A DNA stretch of 64,000 bases from Mixophyes australis (GCA_036250195.1 JAVHZZ010000001.1:398526117-398590116), one strand, 5' to 3'; shown: positions 1 to 12,580, numbered from the stretch's first letter. Program-made: numbers and translations. The notes: generated by a model from the letters alone, not told the origin.

Positions 1-241
1 TACTAAACGTAAAATATCCAGACAATTTTCAAGGTATGGTAGAGTTATATGACCACTCTACGTTCCTCATTTAAAATGCAAATTAAGAGCTGCTAAAGGG
101 TATGACAAATAGTTTGAAACCAGAACTTTATTAGAAAACCTTCCATCTGTCTGTAATTAAGAGATATATGTGATGAAAAATGTTGTATTGGCTTCAAGGG
201 AGCCACACTGAAAGCTATTACGCTGCAGAAGACAATTGTAA

Positions 242-268
242 TGTCTCTCTCTCTCTCTCTCTTTCTTT
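242..268. repeat. CT-rich microsatellite
   Basis: A run of CT dinucleotides followed by CTTT units. The rest of 1-342 is AT-rich and shows no coding or repeat signal that I recognise. Confidence 0.8.
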
Positions 269-342
269 CTCTCGAATTGTTTTACTTAGCCACCTCATAA
301 AGTTAGAGTAAAGAGATGCATTTGTCAATGTTCACTCTTTGG

Positions 343-905
343 GTCCTATTTATCAATAATTTTTTTTCCTGCAAATCCCCCAAAAACTGCCGTTTTCAGG
401 GAATAGCCACAAATCTAAGTACCCTGCAAATTTATCATTGGTTCTTTGCAGCAGATATCATAGATATCTGCTGCTTTACTTGTGTTTTCTAAATACATAG
501 CAATCCCCATAGATGTCCATGGGGACTGCTATGTACCACAATTTAGCAACTTTCAAAAAAACTTTTACACATGTGGTAATGTATGCCAGCTCAGGCTGGC
601 GTACATTACCATTTCTGATTGTTTTCAGCACTGTTAAGTGTGCAGTGTGGATGCCTGTGCGCATGCCTGAGTTATCAATCAACACATGCGCACAGAATTT
701 GAAAGGGGGAACGAAGAAGCCACCCAGATAGCATTACGAAGATGGAGTAGTAAGTACGTTTTTTTTTTCTCACAGGAACAGCAGTTTATCGGAACTGCTG
801 TTCCTCTGTAGGTTTTTTCATAAATGTGAGAAATTGTTCAATCCTTATCAATGCGATAAGGATTGAAAACTATTTTTCATATTTTGCCGTCCTTGTTAAA
901 TATGC
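343..905. mobile_element. Multi-hairpin MITE-like element
   Basis: The ends are roughly inverted: GGGTCCTATTTATCAA at the left and TTGTTAAATATGCCC at the right. Six separate short stem-loops lie in series between them: 448-474 (12-nt arms), 495-534 (16-nt arms, one mismatch), 575-610 (16-nt arms, one mismatch), 655-695 (11-nt arms), 775-804 (12-nt arms) and 839-865 (11-nt arms). There is no coding potential. The ends resemble those of the other hairpin MITEs in this window. I could not fix a target site duplication, so the exact borders and the superfamily are open. Confidence 0.5.
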
Positions 906-2455
906 CCATTTGACTGTTAAAATAAAAAAACACTTCCATAACCTGTGAATAAAAAATAATCAGGCATCAGTCATTGTACTCATCTATGGAAATTGTATAT
1001 TAATATATATATAAATGACCTGTTAAGTAATAATAATAATAATAATCAAATTATTGATTTATATTAATTTAATTGAATTATAATAATAATAATAGGCGGA
1101 GTGAAAAATGAAGTTTGCGTAGACCTTATAGATTCTACAGTGAATAGCTCTCCTATAATTGGAGCAACAATATTTGAAAAATATTTCTTATTATAAGCAC
1201 AGTCAAGGTGTCAATGATAGATTTTATATTATTTTATATTATTTGCTGATTTTTTCTTATTGTTATAATAAGACAACCTTTTCAAAACTCATGTATTTAA
1301 GCAATCCTTCATTATACTGTTTTTTCTGTTGGTTCTTGGCAAATTGTTCTAAAGATACAGTATTTCCATACATGTATATGTATATATCGTGGAGGTCATG
1401 TTCTTTTTTAAAAAAGCTGGTCCAAACAAATAGTCACAAGAGGATATGGATGATTCTTTTACCATAACTAATTACTTAAACTACTGTACAGAGACATCAA
1501 TCTGTTTAGATAAAACACAGTTGTGTTAAAAAACAGAGAAGCTGTAGTCATAAGAAGCTGGTTTTTAGTTCAATCTGGAATTTTCCCACTTCAAAGTCCC
1601 TCACCACAAATATTGCTCACTCAAACATGAGACTAATTTATTCAGCATTGAGAATAATTGTTTATCTGCAGGTTGAGTCACCAAATATTATAAACAATAT
1701 TTATTCTCTACCCTTCAGTGTGCTATTCTTTCTTCAAACAAGGGATGTACTGAATCCACTATTTTAATCTTACACCAAATCTGAACTATATTAAATCAAT
1801 TGCACATTTTTTATTTAATTAAATTTGCATTCAAAGGTGTCATAGACATAATCCCTCACTGTAAGAACATATTACGGAGACTTACCCAAACTGCCAGCCA
1901 CCTATAGCACATAACCCCCATTTGCCAGGAATATGCTGCACAAAGATAAACCTGCCCCACTAATTTACCCGTTCAATCTCCATGTGCCTCCACATCACTC
2001 TTTCAATATTCAGTGTGTGATGGCAATTTGGCTGACAGTCACATGATGCAGTGACATTGTAGGTGACAGAAAGTGTGGTTGTCACCTTCGCCAGTGGCCA
2101 GTGTGCGGGTATTTGTTGGATTTGGTTCCATGATGGAAAAGGATTCAACTGAAGCTGAATCCTTTGAGAAATGGTTGGGTTTGGTACATTCCTACTTCTA
2201 ACATAAAGAAATAATTAATGATAAAACATTTGAAATATGAATAAATGATGATGATGTTGTATCAGGAAAATGGGAGAAATCATATGTACCTTTTTACTAA
2301 CCACCTAGTTCACTTTTTGTACTTGATTATTTGCCTGATTGCTATTATTTGATTACTATCATGTCTAGCGATGCAGAGTGCATTGTTCTGTTCTAACTTG
2401 CCTTTGACAGATACAGGAATACATTTTATTTATAGCAATTCATACTTATAAATTT
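906..2455. other. AT-rich DNA without recognised genes
   Basis: Only short TAA/AAT runs near 1027-1047 and 1078-1095 stand out. Short open frames here have no recognisable domain. Confidence 0.6.
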
Positions 2456-3163
2456 TTATAAAGAGTTGGAGTAATTGCAGCGCCACTGGGTTTTCAATAT
2501 TTCAAAATCACAGAAAAAGGTCCTTCTAAAGTCGAAACGCGTCGGTGAAGTGTGGACAGGGGAGTTCCGATTGCCTTATTTATCCGTTTGGTGACTATTA
2601 CATCTTGGTTCTAATCGCTGAATCCTCGTTTTATACTAGATTTCTTTGAGTCTGTGACCCATTCACCATCTGGTACGGGCAACTGAATCCCGGTCCTATG
2701 AGTTTTAATATATTTTAATAAATCTTTGTTCTTAACGTACTACACAAATATGTCTTTTTTCTCCTATATATCACTTGCTCTGCTATCGAGAGGTGAAGAT
2801 TAGAGAGATCTCTGACATCATCAGCTGCTGTTAATTTGGACACATGAATCGGTCTGATTTCTGAAAATCTACACTGAACATCGTGGAGAAAGCGGTAGCC
2901 TGTCTTTCCGCACAAGTAACAGCTACGGGAACGCCAAACACTACATGACTGTAAGTTCATTTCTAATAGACCGTAATTTTGGAACCTTCATTCAGTCCAT
3001 GAAAAATACGGTTACCTTACAAAGTCAGTAGTTGTTTGTGCATGTTGTTTAAATACTCAGCAAGGTTGAAATTACTCTCTCCCTTTGTATCCACAATTTA
3101 TTTCTGTGATTTTGAAATATTGAAAACCCAGCGGCGCTGCAATTTCTCCCTCTCTTTATAATT
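2456..3163. mobile_element. DNA element with ~60-bp terminal inverted repeats
   Basis: Roughly 2456-2515 is the reverse complement of 3103-3162 with only a few mismatches. Both start with TATAAAGAG and both contain GGGTTTTCAATATTTC. The ~590-bp interior has no transposase and carries the motif GAAACGCGTCGG near 2536; a related GAAACGCGTCAG occurs at 41861. The structure fits a non-autonomous terminal-inverted-repeat transposon. The flanks are AT-rich, so I could not decide a TSD or a superfamily. Confidence 0.65.
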
Positions 3164-3825
3164 ATTTATCTATCTGATTTACAACCTGTGTGCAGTTGTG
3201 TTAGGATTTATTATCTGCTGCAACTGGAAATCCAGCGCTTTGTGTGGTTCTACACCTGTTAGATATATTATACTTATAATTTGTATAACCAGAACAACTG
3301 GATTTATTTTAATTAGATGAGTGACATTTTTCAAACTGTTCCACAGAATTTTGCATGTTTCTCCACCGGAACATGGCCTTAATTGCTCCATGTGCAATTG
3401 CCCCAATAATTATATTCTCCCTGGATACTCCCATCATTTTTGTTTCACCATAACTTCTCTTTTTTTATATCCCAACCACACCGCAGAGCAGAATGCAATT
3501 GAATGGAAGGCAGAACATAAGCAGAACTGAAATTGCTGGTAATTTGCACTTCTATAGAATGGACTGTAGCTCCATTAAATTAAAAATTATGTGAAATTTT
3601 AAATTAGTAATGATGTTGTCTTTGTAATAAATACCAGTGTCAACATATATTTAACTACCAAAATAAAGGAAAGATATATTCACCACCTCGAAGGATGTAT
3701 GAAATTCAGGGTTTAGAATCAAATGGTTTTGCAACCAACCAGTCTCTAAAATCGATGCAACTCATTCTAGACTGATAGTGATTTCTTCTTTAAGGCTAAA
3801 AATCACTAGTTAATACATATGGCTA
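3164..3825. other. AT-rich DNA without recognised features
   Basis: No coding motif, RNA gene or clear repeat seen. Confidence 0.5.
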
Positions 3826-3913
3826 CTTAGTGGTTCAAATCGCTGGTAATCTTGAGCGTTTTGCAGCGATTTTAAATCCCTGCAAAAATCGCAGCTTGAT
3901 ACATTTACCCCAT
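3826..3913. mobile_element. Hairpin-MITE end fragment
   Basis: It ends with AGCTTGATACATTTACCCCA, the same terminus type as the intact MITE that begins directly after it. An inner inverted motif pairs AATCGCTGG/GCAGCGATT with GCAAAAATCGCAGC. It appears to be the right part of a related element abutting the next one head to tail. Confidence 0.45.
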
Positions 3914-4089
3914 TGGGGTAAATGCATCAAGCTTCGGGTTTGAAAAAGTGGAGATGTTGCCTATAGCAACCTGCCAGATTATAGCTGTCATTTTGTAGAC
4001 TATACTAAATAAATGATATTAGAATCTGATTGGTTGCTATAGGCAACATCTCCACTTTTTCAAACCAGCAGCTTGATAAATTTATCCCT
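3914..4089. mobile_element. Hairpin MITE, copy 1
   Basis: The left end GGGGTAAATGCATCAAGCTT pairs with the right end AGCTTGATAAATTTATCCCT. The inner arms TTTGAAAAAGTGGAGATGTTGCC and its near-complement close a stem of about 70 bp around an AATAAATGAT-containing centre. The same core recurs at 20037-20203, which establishes a family. No coding capacity. Confidence 0.7.
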
Positions 4090-4090
4090 T

Positions 4091-4529
4091 GGAGTCTTAT
4101 GATGACAGGACACCTCCTTATGATGTCTATGACAACCATTCTCTGAATTGGTGAAAGATGCTCATTATAGGTCCTAGAAAAGACTGTGTGGTCTAGGAAC
4201 GGTACAGCCAACGAATACAGGAAAGGTGTCAGAAAATCCAATTATTATAGTTTATTTATTATATAATCATATATTATAATTATTTTTCCATGAAAGCAGA
4301 GGGCCAAGAAATATGAACACAGAAGGGGGAAAACCCAAATAGTAATAAAATACAAAAGAAACAAAAATTGGAAATCTGTGGCTCAAGAACTACATGTCTC
4401 ACTATGCGCTGCTGACCCAATAATGGGAGAACATTATTGGACATGTGCTTGCCTCATGAACAGGATTTCAATTACCATTTTTATTAAATGTTACTTTACT
4501 ATCCATCCACTTATAATAACCTTGCACAC
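4091..4529. other. Unassigned AT-rich DNA
   Basis: No supported feature. Confidence 0.5.
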
Positions 4530-4990
4530 TGTTAGGAATCAGCTGATTGTTCCCTGCAATTTTACTTTTAATTAAGCCTGAATTGCTGTGCAAGTGTGTC
4601 TCCCTCTGAACAGCTGATTGATGAACTGCATTATTTAAGACTTCTCCTGCCTACATACCTTTGCCAGTGATATCGTTGGAGATACTAGCTTCCTGGTTCC
4701 TGTACCTGTGTGTACCTATTTGTTCCTCACCTGCATCTGTTGTTCCTGGCTCTGCATTCATTTGTCTCCAGATACCTGGATTGCATCATACAAGTATGCT
4801 GATTCCTGACTCTGCTTATATTTGTCTTCTGGATCCTGTTTTCTGGTCTGCATCTAGTCACTATTCATACATACCTCATCTCAGAATCCCCAGGCAGTGT
4901 TTACTGGACTCTGTCTAAATCTGCACCAGCATTCCTTCAGAGACATTATTCATATCTTTGCATTGCCTCAGACTGTATAACCTGCACCAG
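4530..4990 (+). mobile_element. LTR-like fragment
   Basis: It begins TGTTAGGAATCAGCTG, contains a TATA-like ATTATTTAAGACTTC near 4630, and continues with CT-rich 'cctgtacctgtgtg' style sequence. That layout resembles the gypsy LTRs later in the window (a TTTAAG box followed by a pyrimidine-rich transcribed part). No matching end or TSD was found, so this is a probable decayed LTR rather than a defined one. Nothing is recognised between 4991 and 6059. Confidence 0.33.
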
Positions 4991-6059
4991 TATTATTTAA
5001 GATATATTGTTTATTTCAGTGTTACAACAAAACACTAATATTGCATGATTGCAGCATTTCAATCTGGCAATTATTCATTCCTGCACTACATCAGAGCTTG
5101 TGCTTTTCCTGTCTGCTCTTTATACTGCTGTAAATTCCATAATATTTTTTACTACAACACAGCCTTGTTATTCCTGTGATTTCCCAACACAGACATGTCC
5201 TGTACCAAAATGTAATGTACAACAAAAAAATTAAGCAACCAGTACTACCAGCCAAGCAATGATTACATTTTACATGTGAATCTGACAATTCAATTTCAAG
5301 TGTTGCTGGCCAAGCTTGATGTACACCTAGATATATATATATACTATTCATGAACATGATTCAGTTTTTCCTAAAACGTTTTCAACAGAACACTACAGCA
5401 ATGTAACTACAATGATAAAACTTTAAATTCTCTACAGGGCTTGTTTCTGGAAATAAATAAGTTCGTAGAGGAACAGAATAATTTTGGGATTGTAATCTTC
5501 TGTTTTTAATATGGTGGCTTTTTATGAATATTTGAAATGTAAGTTCTATTGTATTTGGGTTTGTGTCAGACAAAGATGCTGGGGGAGTTACACATATGTG
5601 GCATCAATTTATTTAGGAGACAGTCTTTTAAAATTAACCACTTGATCTTATTTGCTTAACACATAAACATTCAATTTTGAGAAACATATTTTTTCATTTT
5701 CTGTCTCTTTATGAATCATAAGTTAAGATATGATCTAAAATGTCCAGTCATTTTAGTCAGAATTAAATAAAAAGCTGATTTTGTCCAGAGAAAAAAATGG
5801 TCTGATTTAGAAATGGATGCAAGTGCCTTTGCTTGTCAGAATTTTGTGTGTCATGTTTGTTGCACTCAACTTGTGCTGTTTTTTATTATGATGTTGGCTT
5901 CATTTTTCCTCACACCAAAGTCCTGCAGTTAGAAGTGTCTTCTATTGTTCCCTTGTGCTTTGCATTTTTTTCCTCTTTTACCCTGTGGTATACTTCTTTT
6001 TTCAATCAATCAGACAACATGAATGTTTGCCTAAAGCTGCACAACCAGAAATCTTGCAC

Positions 6060-6126
6060 TGCAATGATCATCATCATCATTTATTTATATAGCGCCAGCA
6101 GGATCCATAGTGCTTTACAATCATGC
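6060..6126 (-). repeat. Antisense LINE/SINE 3' tail
   Basis: On the minus strand it reads TAAAGCACTATGG, then GGCGCTATATAAATAAATG and GATGATGAT. This is the same tail as the one at 21072-21125 on the plus strand. Such GCGCTATATAAATAAA tails are typical of L2/CR1-type LINEs or SINEs that borrow them. Confidence 0.55.
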
Positions 6127-6244
6127 CCAAGGATGTAAGGATGCCCTAAATTAGGTTTGCATAATGTACTTGAGGTGTATAGGGGTTTTGCCTAGAGTTA
6201 CTGGTTAAGTATACAAGTGGCAAGACATTGTACCTCCCAACATT

Positions 6245-6890
6245 ATAATTATTATTGTAGATTTGTAGGGCGCCACAGTGCTCCGCAGCGCTGTACAGTA
6301 GGGAAAACAGGACATACATAAAACAGGGACATACAAGGTAGACAAAATAAATGCAGACATGAAAACAAAGGGTAGAGAACCCTGCTCATTAGAGAGCTTA
6401 CATTCTAAGTGGAAGAGGACACAGCTGAAACAAGAGGAGCAAGTGTGGCTTAGAGTGGAGATTGGAACAGCTGTGAGGGTGTATTAGTGTGAATAGTATC
6501 ATCAGCGATAAGGTAAACTTTAAAAAAGATTTTTAGAGAGCATCTAAAACAGCGTTTCCCAAACCCAGTCCTCAAGTAACCCTAACAGTGCAAGTTTTCC
6601 AGGTCACTAGTTAAATAATTAGTACCACCTGTGGATCTTTCAGAATGTGTCAGTCAGTAATGCATACACTTGTGCTCCAGCAAAGAGATATGTAAAACAA
6701 GAACTGTTAGGGGTACTTGAGGACTGGGTTTGGGAAACACTGATCTAAAGATTTGAAGGCTGTGAGAAAGCCAGATTGTGCGTGGTAGGGAAATCCATAA
6801 GTGGGGAGCATCACGGGAGAAGTCTTGTAGGCGTGAGTGAGAGGTTGTTACCAGAGACGAGACAAGGCGCCGGTCAGAACATCAAGGCAA
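6245..6890 (-). repeat. Decayed retroelement-like repeat, antisense
   Basis: It opens with ATTATTATTGTAG and 'gggcgccacagtgctccgcagcgc', the reverse of a GCGCTGCGG LINE/SINE tail, and continues through 'gagagcttacattctaag'. The repeat-like text resumes after the hAT MITE at 6550-6742 ('gaaggctgtgagaaagccag'), so the MITE seems to sit inside it. There is no intact frame. Confidence 0.35.
6550..6742. mobile_element. hAT MITE, 193 bp
   Basis: The ~39-bp terminal inverted repeats begin CAGCGTTTCCCAAACCCAG and end with its near-complement CTGGGTTTGGGAAACACTG. The flanking 8-mers ATCTAAAA (6542-6549) and ATCTAAAG (6743-6750) match at 7 of 8 positions, as expected for a hAT target duplication. There is no coding capacity. 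A partial copy of the same right end lies at 10609-10651. Confidence 0.85.
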
Positions 6891-8428
6891 AATCAGAACA
6901 AAGCAAGCACAGGCCTTCTAACACCCAGATCATGGTCCCTAATTTACCCAAAACCTACCCTAAGTTGCCTAACCATGCCAACTTTATGGCAAAGCCCCAA
7001 ATTCTCTGTAAGTCTTGCCCAAGGATCTACAACTCAGGACTGTCTTGGCATAATTAGGACTATTGGAAGTTATGTAATATTAACTTATTAAATGGGGCCA
7101 GAATTATTTTTATGAGGACCACATCTGGCTTTTGGTCCACCAGGAGAACAGCCATATCCAACAGCACATACACATACTATCTCATACCTCACAGCATTTA
7201 CAATTTGAAAATTCGGACAAATGAAGCCAATGCCCTATGCATCCAAACCTATTTCTAGAGAAGCCTAACAACTTTATTTGCCCACCAGACATTGGGACTC
7301 TTGCCCGCAGAGAAATTGGGAATTTTTTATCGACTTGAGGGCATTATGGTTCTAGTAGAGTATTTTAATGTATTTGGTTCATTAAGGACCATACAATAAC
7401 TAAAACAAGTACATATCAGTGTTTACACCAAATGTAGACCAAATTATTTCAATGAAGAAACATGGGGCGGCTCATCCTACTTCCATGATTTAACAATTAG
7501 ACATCATGCCAGAGCAAGGATATGAGAAAACATCTTTGCTGAATGGTTGCCTGAGTCTTGAAGAGGGTAGCAGAGGAGAAAAGACCATGACCCTGATTCC
7601 CAGTTTCCCAGTAATCCCAGATCTCTCTCCTACTTCCTCTCATGCCTGTTCCCAGAGACCAACATGCACTCAAGGAGAATACTATAGAGACAGGAGATCA
7701 TGTCTGTCTTTAGGAGTGAGGACAGACACAGCTTATCAAATGGGTGGCTGAGTTGTAAATATTCAAAAAAATTTGGGTTGAAGTCAGAAATGTGTGGAGC
7801 GAAGCAGACTCCCTTGATCCATGAGATCTCAGGCAAACTGTAATCCTGAGTTTATCCATGCCCAACAACAGGAGCTAGATAAGCCCAGAGTAAAGTCAGG
7901 GTTGTTCCATGAAGGTATAATAGGAGGGAGATGTTGATAGGCAATGTTTGTAAGTGTCCCAGGTTTTAGCTGAGAAGGTCAGGGTAGGGGAGAGTTTTTA
8001 TTAGTGTGGGTCTGTGCATCTTTGGTAGACCCCAAATACAAGAGAGCATAGATAATTTAAGGTAATTGGACTTAATCTCATCCTAGGATTTTTCCTTATA
8101 TCAATTGTTTATATTGATTTTCAGTATATATAAAGTGTTGCATCATATGGAAAATTCCAGTACAGTACAAAGCAAATTCCAACCACACTGGCAATTTTGC
8201 AAGTGCAAACTTTCAAGTGGCGAACTTGCTGGCTTTACACATAGAGGGATCACTAAACTTTTGATGCTGCTGACATCCATCAGGGTGGGAACTTCCTGTA
8301 GAATGAGCAGGGAAGATTTTAGTCTCACAAGATTAACAAATCACATCAGACTTAGAGCTCCTCGGCTTGCTCTGCAGTCTGTGTCCTCTCCGGGGACTGG
8401 GAGCAACTATCAGATTCCTCCTGTTAAC
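6891..8428. other. Unassigned DNA
   Basis: No gene or repeat that I can name. Short open frames here lack known motifs. Confidence 0.5.
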
Positions 8429-8879
8429 CAGAGCCGGATTAAGGCTAGGGGGACCCAATGCACTTAAGACAGGGGAGCTGCTATGATGCAATATGGTTAT
8501 TGAACATATTTTCGACAAATACACAGGCAATACTGTGTGTATTACTGTTAGGTGCACACAGTTCTGCCTTTACAAGCAGTACAGTGTGAAGCAGGACATA
8601 CCTCCCAACTGTCCTTGCAGTCAAACCAAATCCTGACTAAGTGGGACAGTCATCTAACAAATTCAGGACAGTTAGCAGACTGTACAGGTCTCTCCTACCT
8701 GTATTTTCACTTTCATTACTTGTGGCTGCTGGTGTAATTAGATCAGTTGCTGTTTGTCTGGATCCTGGAATGTTGGGGGGCCTATATGGAAAAAACATAT
8801 GGGTACATGAAATTTAGAAAACTCCAACCAACCCCAGTGTTAAATCAATATAGCACCCATGTTTTAAAATTAGGCCTCC

Positions 8880-9140
8880 CTCTAGACCCAACATTAAAAT
8901 AATAGTATTCACATTAGATAAATTCATCTATTTCCCTCCAACTGCCCCTGACATTAAATTAATAGCATACACATTTAGTAAATAGACCTATTTCCCTCCA
9001 ACCAGCCCCAACTTTAAGTTAATAGTATTTCCATTAATAAATAAACCTATTTCCCTCCCTTCAAACATCCCCAGCAAGAAATGAAATTGCATTTACGTTT
9101 AAAAAATACACCTATTTTCGGGAACCATCACTGCCATTAG
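8880..9140. repeat. Imperfect ~61-bp tandem array
   Basis: Several units share 'ccctccaac...cccc...attaaattaatag...acattta...aaata...ctatttccctcc'. They lie inside hAT-1 and become more irregular towards 9400. Confidence 0.6.
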
Positions 9141-9439
9141 ATAAATAATAGTCACATTAAATAAATAGACTTTATTTTGTTCCAAAACAGCCCCACCTTC
9201 AATTAATAGCCCCCAAACCACCCCAGAAGTAAATTAAAGGTTCAATCACCCCATCTTAAATTGATAGGCCCCACTATTAAATTAATTTGACCCACATCAC
9301 CACACAAATAAAATAGCACCAATTAAATAATGAGCCCTCACCTAAACTCCACCATTAAGTTAATAGCCTACCACTTACATTATATTAACACTCTCCTGCT
9401 TCTCTCATGCCTGTGTGCATGCCCCCAATTGATATAAAA

Positions 9440-10110
9440 CCACCATAGAACCCCCAAATCATATTATTCCATACAGTAGTGCCCCAGTTCATATTATGCC
9501 ACAATAGTGGTCCCAATTCATATTATGCCACAATAGTGCCCCCAAATCATAGCATACCATACACTAGTGCCCCAAATATATATTATACCATACATTAGTG
9601 CCCCAGTTCATATTATGCCACAATAGTGCCCCCATATCATAGTATACCATACAGTAGTGCCCCAAATTTGTATTATACCATACAAGAGTGCCCCAGTTCA
9701 TACAATGCCATAATAGTGCCCCCAAATCATATTATGCCACAATAGTGCACCCAGTTATTATGCCTCAATAGTGCCCCCAAATCATATTATGACACAATAG
9801 TGCCCCCAAATCATATTATGCCATACAGTAGTGCCCCAAATTTATGTTATACCATACAGTAGTGCCCCAGTTCATATTATGCCACAATAGTGCCCCCAAA
9901 TCATATTATGCCATACAGTAGTGCCCCCAAATCATATTATGACATACAGTAGTGCCCCCAAATCATATTATACCATACAGTAGTGCTCCCAAATCATATT
10001 ATACCATACAGTAGTGCTCCCAAATCATATTATTGCATACAGTAGTGCCCCCAAATCATATTATTGCATACAGTAGTGCCCCCAAATCATATTATGTCAC
10101 AGAGTTAACA
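9440..10110. repeat. Minisatellite, 29-31-bp unit
   Basis: About twenty units of the type AGTGCCCCCAAATCATATTA followed by TGCCACAAT or TGCCATACAGT. The array lies within hAT-1. The reverse complement of the same unit forms the array at 33030-33260. Confidence 0.9.
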
Positions 10111-10169
10111 TATTAACACCACTAAATTAGGAATAATTATGGATTATATAGTAGAGTATCCCCCCTCCC

Positions 10170-10265
10170 GTTTTCTGTAGCATCCTTTCTCTCCTCCACC
10201 CACGTTTTCTGCAGCATCCTTTCTCCAAATGTCTCGTTTTCTGTAGCATACTTTCTCTCCTCCCA
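10170..10265. repeat. Three ~43-bp units
   Basis: The phrase GTTTTCTGTAGCATCCTTTCTC repeats three times with small changes near the right part of hAT-1. Confidence 0.7.
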
Positions 10266-10608
10266 TTTTCTCTGTATTAGTGTGCTTACCTTCTTAATGT
10301 CTTTTCTCTTCTTGTTTCTGTCTTCTGTTTTCTGCTGGACTCCTGTCGGATCCTCTACTCTGACAGCGTTGTAACGTCACAACGCTGTCAGGACGGGGGC
10401 AGATTTGAAAATGCAGCACATGTAGTCAGGTGGCTGGTTCCTGGGAGGAGCCAGCCACCAGGAAGACTGTCAGTGTTGGGGCCGGCCACTAATAGGCTAG
10501 GGCTGGCCCCATTAACTTGGGTGACCTAAGTGCAGTGCTGGGACCCGGCCCATCTAACCATCGGCTCTTCTGGCATTTGCCAGAAGCCAGATGGGCAGTC
10601 CTGCCCTG

Positions 10609-10651
10609 CTGTTAGGGGTCCCTGAGGACTGGGTTTGGGAAACACTGATGT
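10609..10651. mobile_element. Truncated hAT MITE right end
   Basis: It reads CTGTTAGGGGTCCCTGAGGA and ends GGGAAACACTG, near-identical to 6704-6742. Only this end survives, directly next to hAT-1. Confidence 0.7.
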
Positions 10652-11786
10652 AGATTAAATAAGGCTACTTCTTTTTTACCTTTAAAAAACTTCAGGCTAA
10701 ATAAGCGTCTGCGTTTCTACACTATTGCTATTGGAAATGTAGCCTCAAATTTAATGAATGTTTTAGCATACATAGCATACTTGCTCATATATAAAACGCT
10801 GCTAGCTAGGTGATCCATATCTATCAACTCTGATCGTCTAGTTAGAACTATAACAAACCACACAGTCATAGATAGCCTCAGCACCACAGATTTTGAAGCA
10901 GTTTTTATGATCCGCTTGGAACAATGATATCTGAAACCAGATGGCTATAGGAAATCAACATATTTTAAAGTGTATTTTATAATTTTAATAACTGTATTAG
11001 AAATGTATCTAGCTTTGCAATAGGGAGGAAGGGAACACCATATAAGATCATTCCAATATATCAATACATCTATATATGCTAATATATGGTGATATATGGC
11101 ACTAATATTTAAGATCTGATCTATATTCTGAGACCAACTAGTCGTTTGCTATTTGGATACAGTTATCTCTGATACAGTTGATGCAATATTACAATATAAT
11201 ACACTTAAAACATTAATAGCAACTGTCTCATTTTCGTACCATTACCTTCCCTTAACATGATTTTGACAGCCCCCCTGTTTCAATACAGAAAGAACTCTTG
11301 CCGTATTTGTAACTAATTCTTAGTCCTGTAGAGGAAGTATATATTTTATTGAGATCTTAAGCAAATATTAGCATTAACATTACAATTCAAGCTTCTAAAC
11401 ATCCTTTCTACAAAGAGAGATCAGAAAGCAAAATAAATCATGTAACACACGTACCGTAAATGTGTGTAGTAAAACAAAATGATGTTCTGCGCTGTCAAAG
11501 AATTTGAAGAGGTCTCACCACTTGCTGTTCTGGAAAGTCATTTCATGGATTACTGAATAACATATTTAGAAGAAATTCCAGGCGTATTAGTCACAATGCC
11601 AGTAATATGTTCTCACATATCAACACATTACTGATTAAAATAAGTTATGAAATAATTTATATACAAAACGGTTTTGTAGTTAATCACTTGGCAAAATTTT
11701 AACATGTTGCTCAGCTGTTTTGAAGAAAAATATACCCTATTTGTAAGTAAGACATATATTGTTTTATATATATATATAAAACATGT
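10652..11786. other. Unassigned AT-rich DNA
   Basis: No supported feature; low GC and short AT runs only. Confidence 0.5.
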
Positions 11787-12048
11787 GGGGGTAAATGTAT
11801 CAAAGTGCGATTTTGCAACTCCAGCGATTTTCTCGGGAGAGTTGAAACTCGCCGATGTATGAAGCTGAGATTTCATGCAAAATCGCCAGAGTTCTGTTTC
11901 TGTCAAAATCACTACTTGCAAAATCGCCAGAGATCAAACTCCCGACTGTTTCCCACTGCAGCTATACAGCTCTCAAATGTATGAAGCTGCGAGAGTTTGC
12001 TTCAAAACGCGCCAGTTACAACACGCTGCTTGATAGCAGCGTGTTGTA
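11787..12048. mobile_element. Hairpin-rich MITE-like fragment
   Basis: It starts GGGGGTAAATGTATCAAAG, the terminus used by the hairpin MITEs here. It repeats the phrase 'tgcaaaatcgccagag' twice and finishes with a perfect 14-nt-arm hairpin at 12017-12048 (TACAACACGCTGCT and its complement). No matching right terminus was found. Immediately after, ACAATAAATC-type 10-mers repeat three to four times. Confidence 0.5.
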
Positions 12049-12580
12049 TAAACACAATGAAGATATCACAATAAATCACAATAAATCACAATAAATAACA
12101 CTTCTTATGTCAGGATGACACCAGCAAGTAGCCCTTTTGCTTGCACCTCCTGGTGACCCTAAACACTAACTAGACACAGTACAGCTCCCTACTGACTGGC
12201 CAACTAGTTCAGCATCAGTCACCTCTGACAAGAGCACAACTCAATGTTAAATACACAAGGTCTCCTCCCACAGGCTTGGGTGACTGACAGGCGACACTCC
12301 TACCTTGTCTTTAAAGGAAGTCTCCTTAGGTGCTCTGTAACGCCCATTCAGTACAGCCACCCCTATCAGCTCTGCTGCTAGCTGTGGATACAAACACATT
12401 AAAGCATGTAAGAAAATCACATTTTACATCTACTTTATCACATGTCTCAGACCTGTACATAACAACCTAAGCACAGTGCTACACTTGTATATATCTTGGT
12501 TTGCAGCCTCTTACCTGCAGACTGTTAGCTCCATAGCTAATTCCACTCTGAGAGGCCTGTGGAAAACCACTCCCATTGCC

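Larger units (their letters stand above)
8429..10608. mobile_element. Non-autonomous hAT with tandem-repeat core (hAT-1)
   Basis: The left end is CAGAGCCGGATTAAGGCTA and the right end is CAGATGGGCAGTCCTGCCCTG, so the tips are inverted (CAGRGC.../...GCCCTG). The flanking 8-mers CTGTTAAC (8421-8428) and CTGTTAGG (10609-10616) match at 6 of 8 positions. The interior has no transposase. It holds a ~61-bp array (about 8880-9140), a 29-31-bp array (about 9440-10110) and three ~43-bp units (about 10170-10265). Its first ~430 bp recur at 20353-20780. The right flank is the end of a hAT MITE, which suggests insertion into that MITE. Confidence 0.75.

Noticed and set aside
5833..6138. 101-codon frame rich in F, C and S
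   Set aside because: AT-rich region, no domain, and it runs into a LINE/SINE tail; likely chance.
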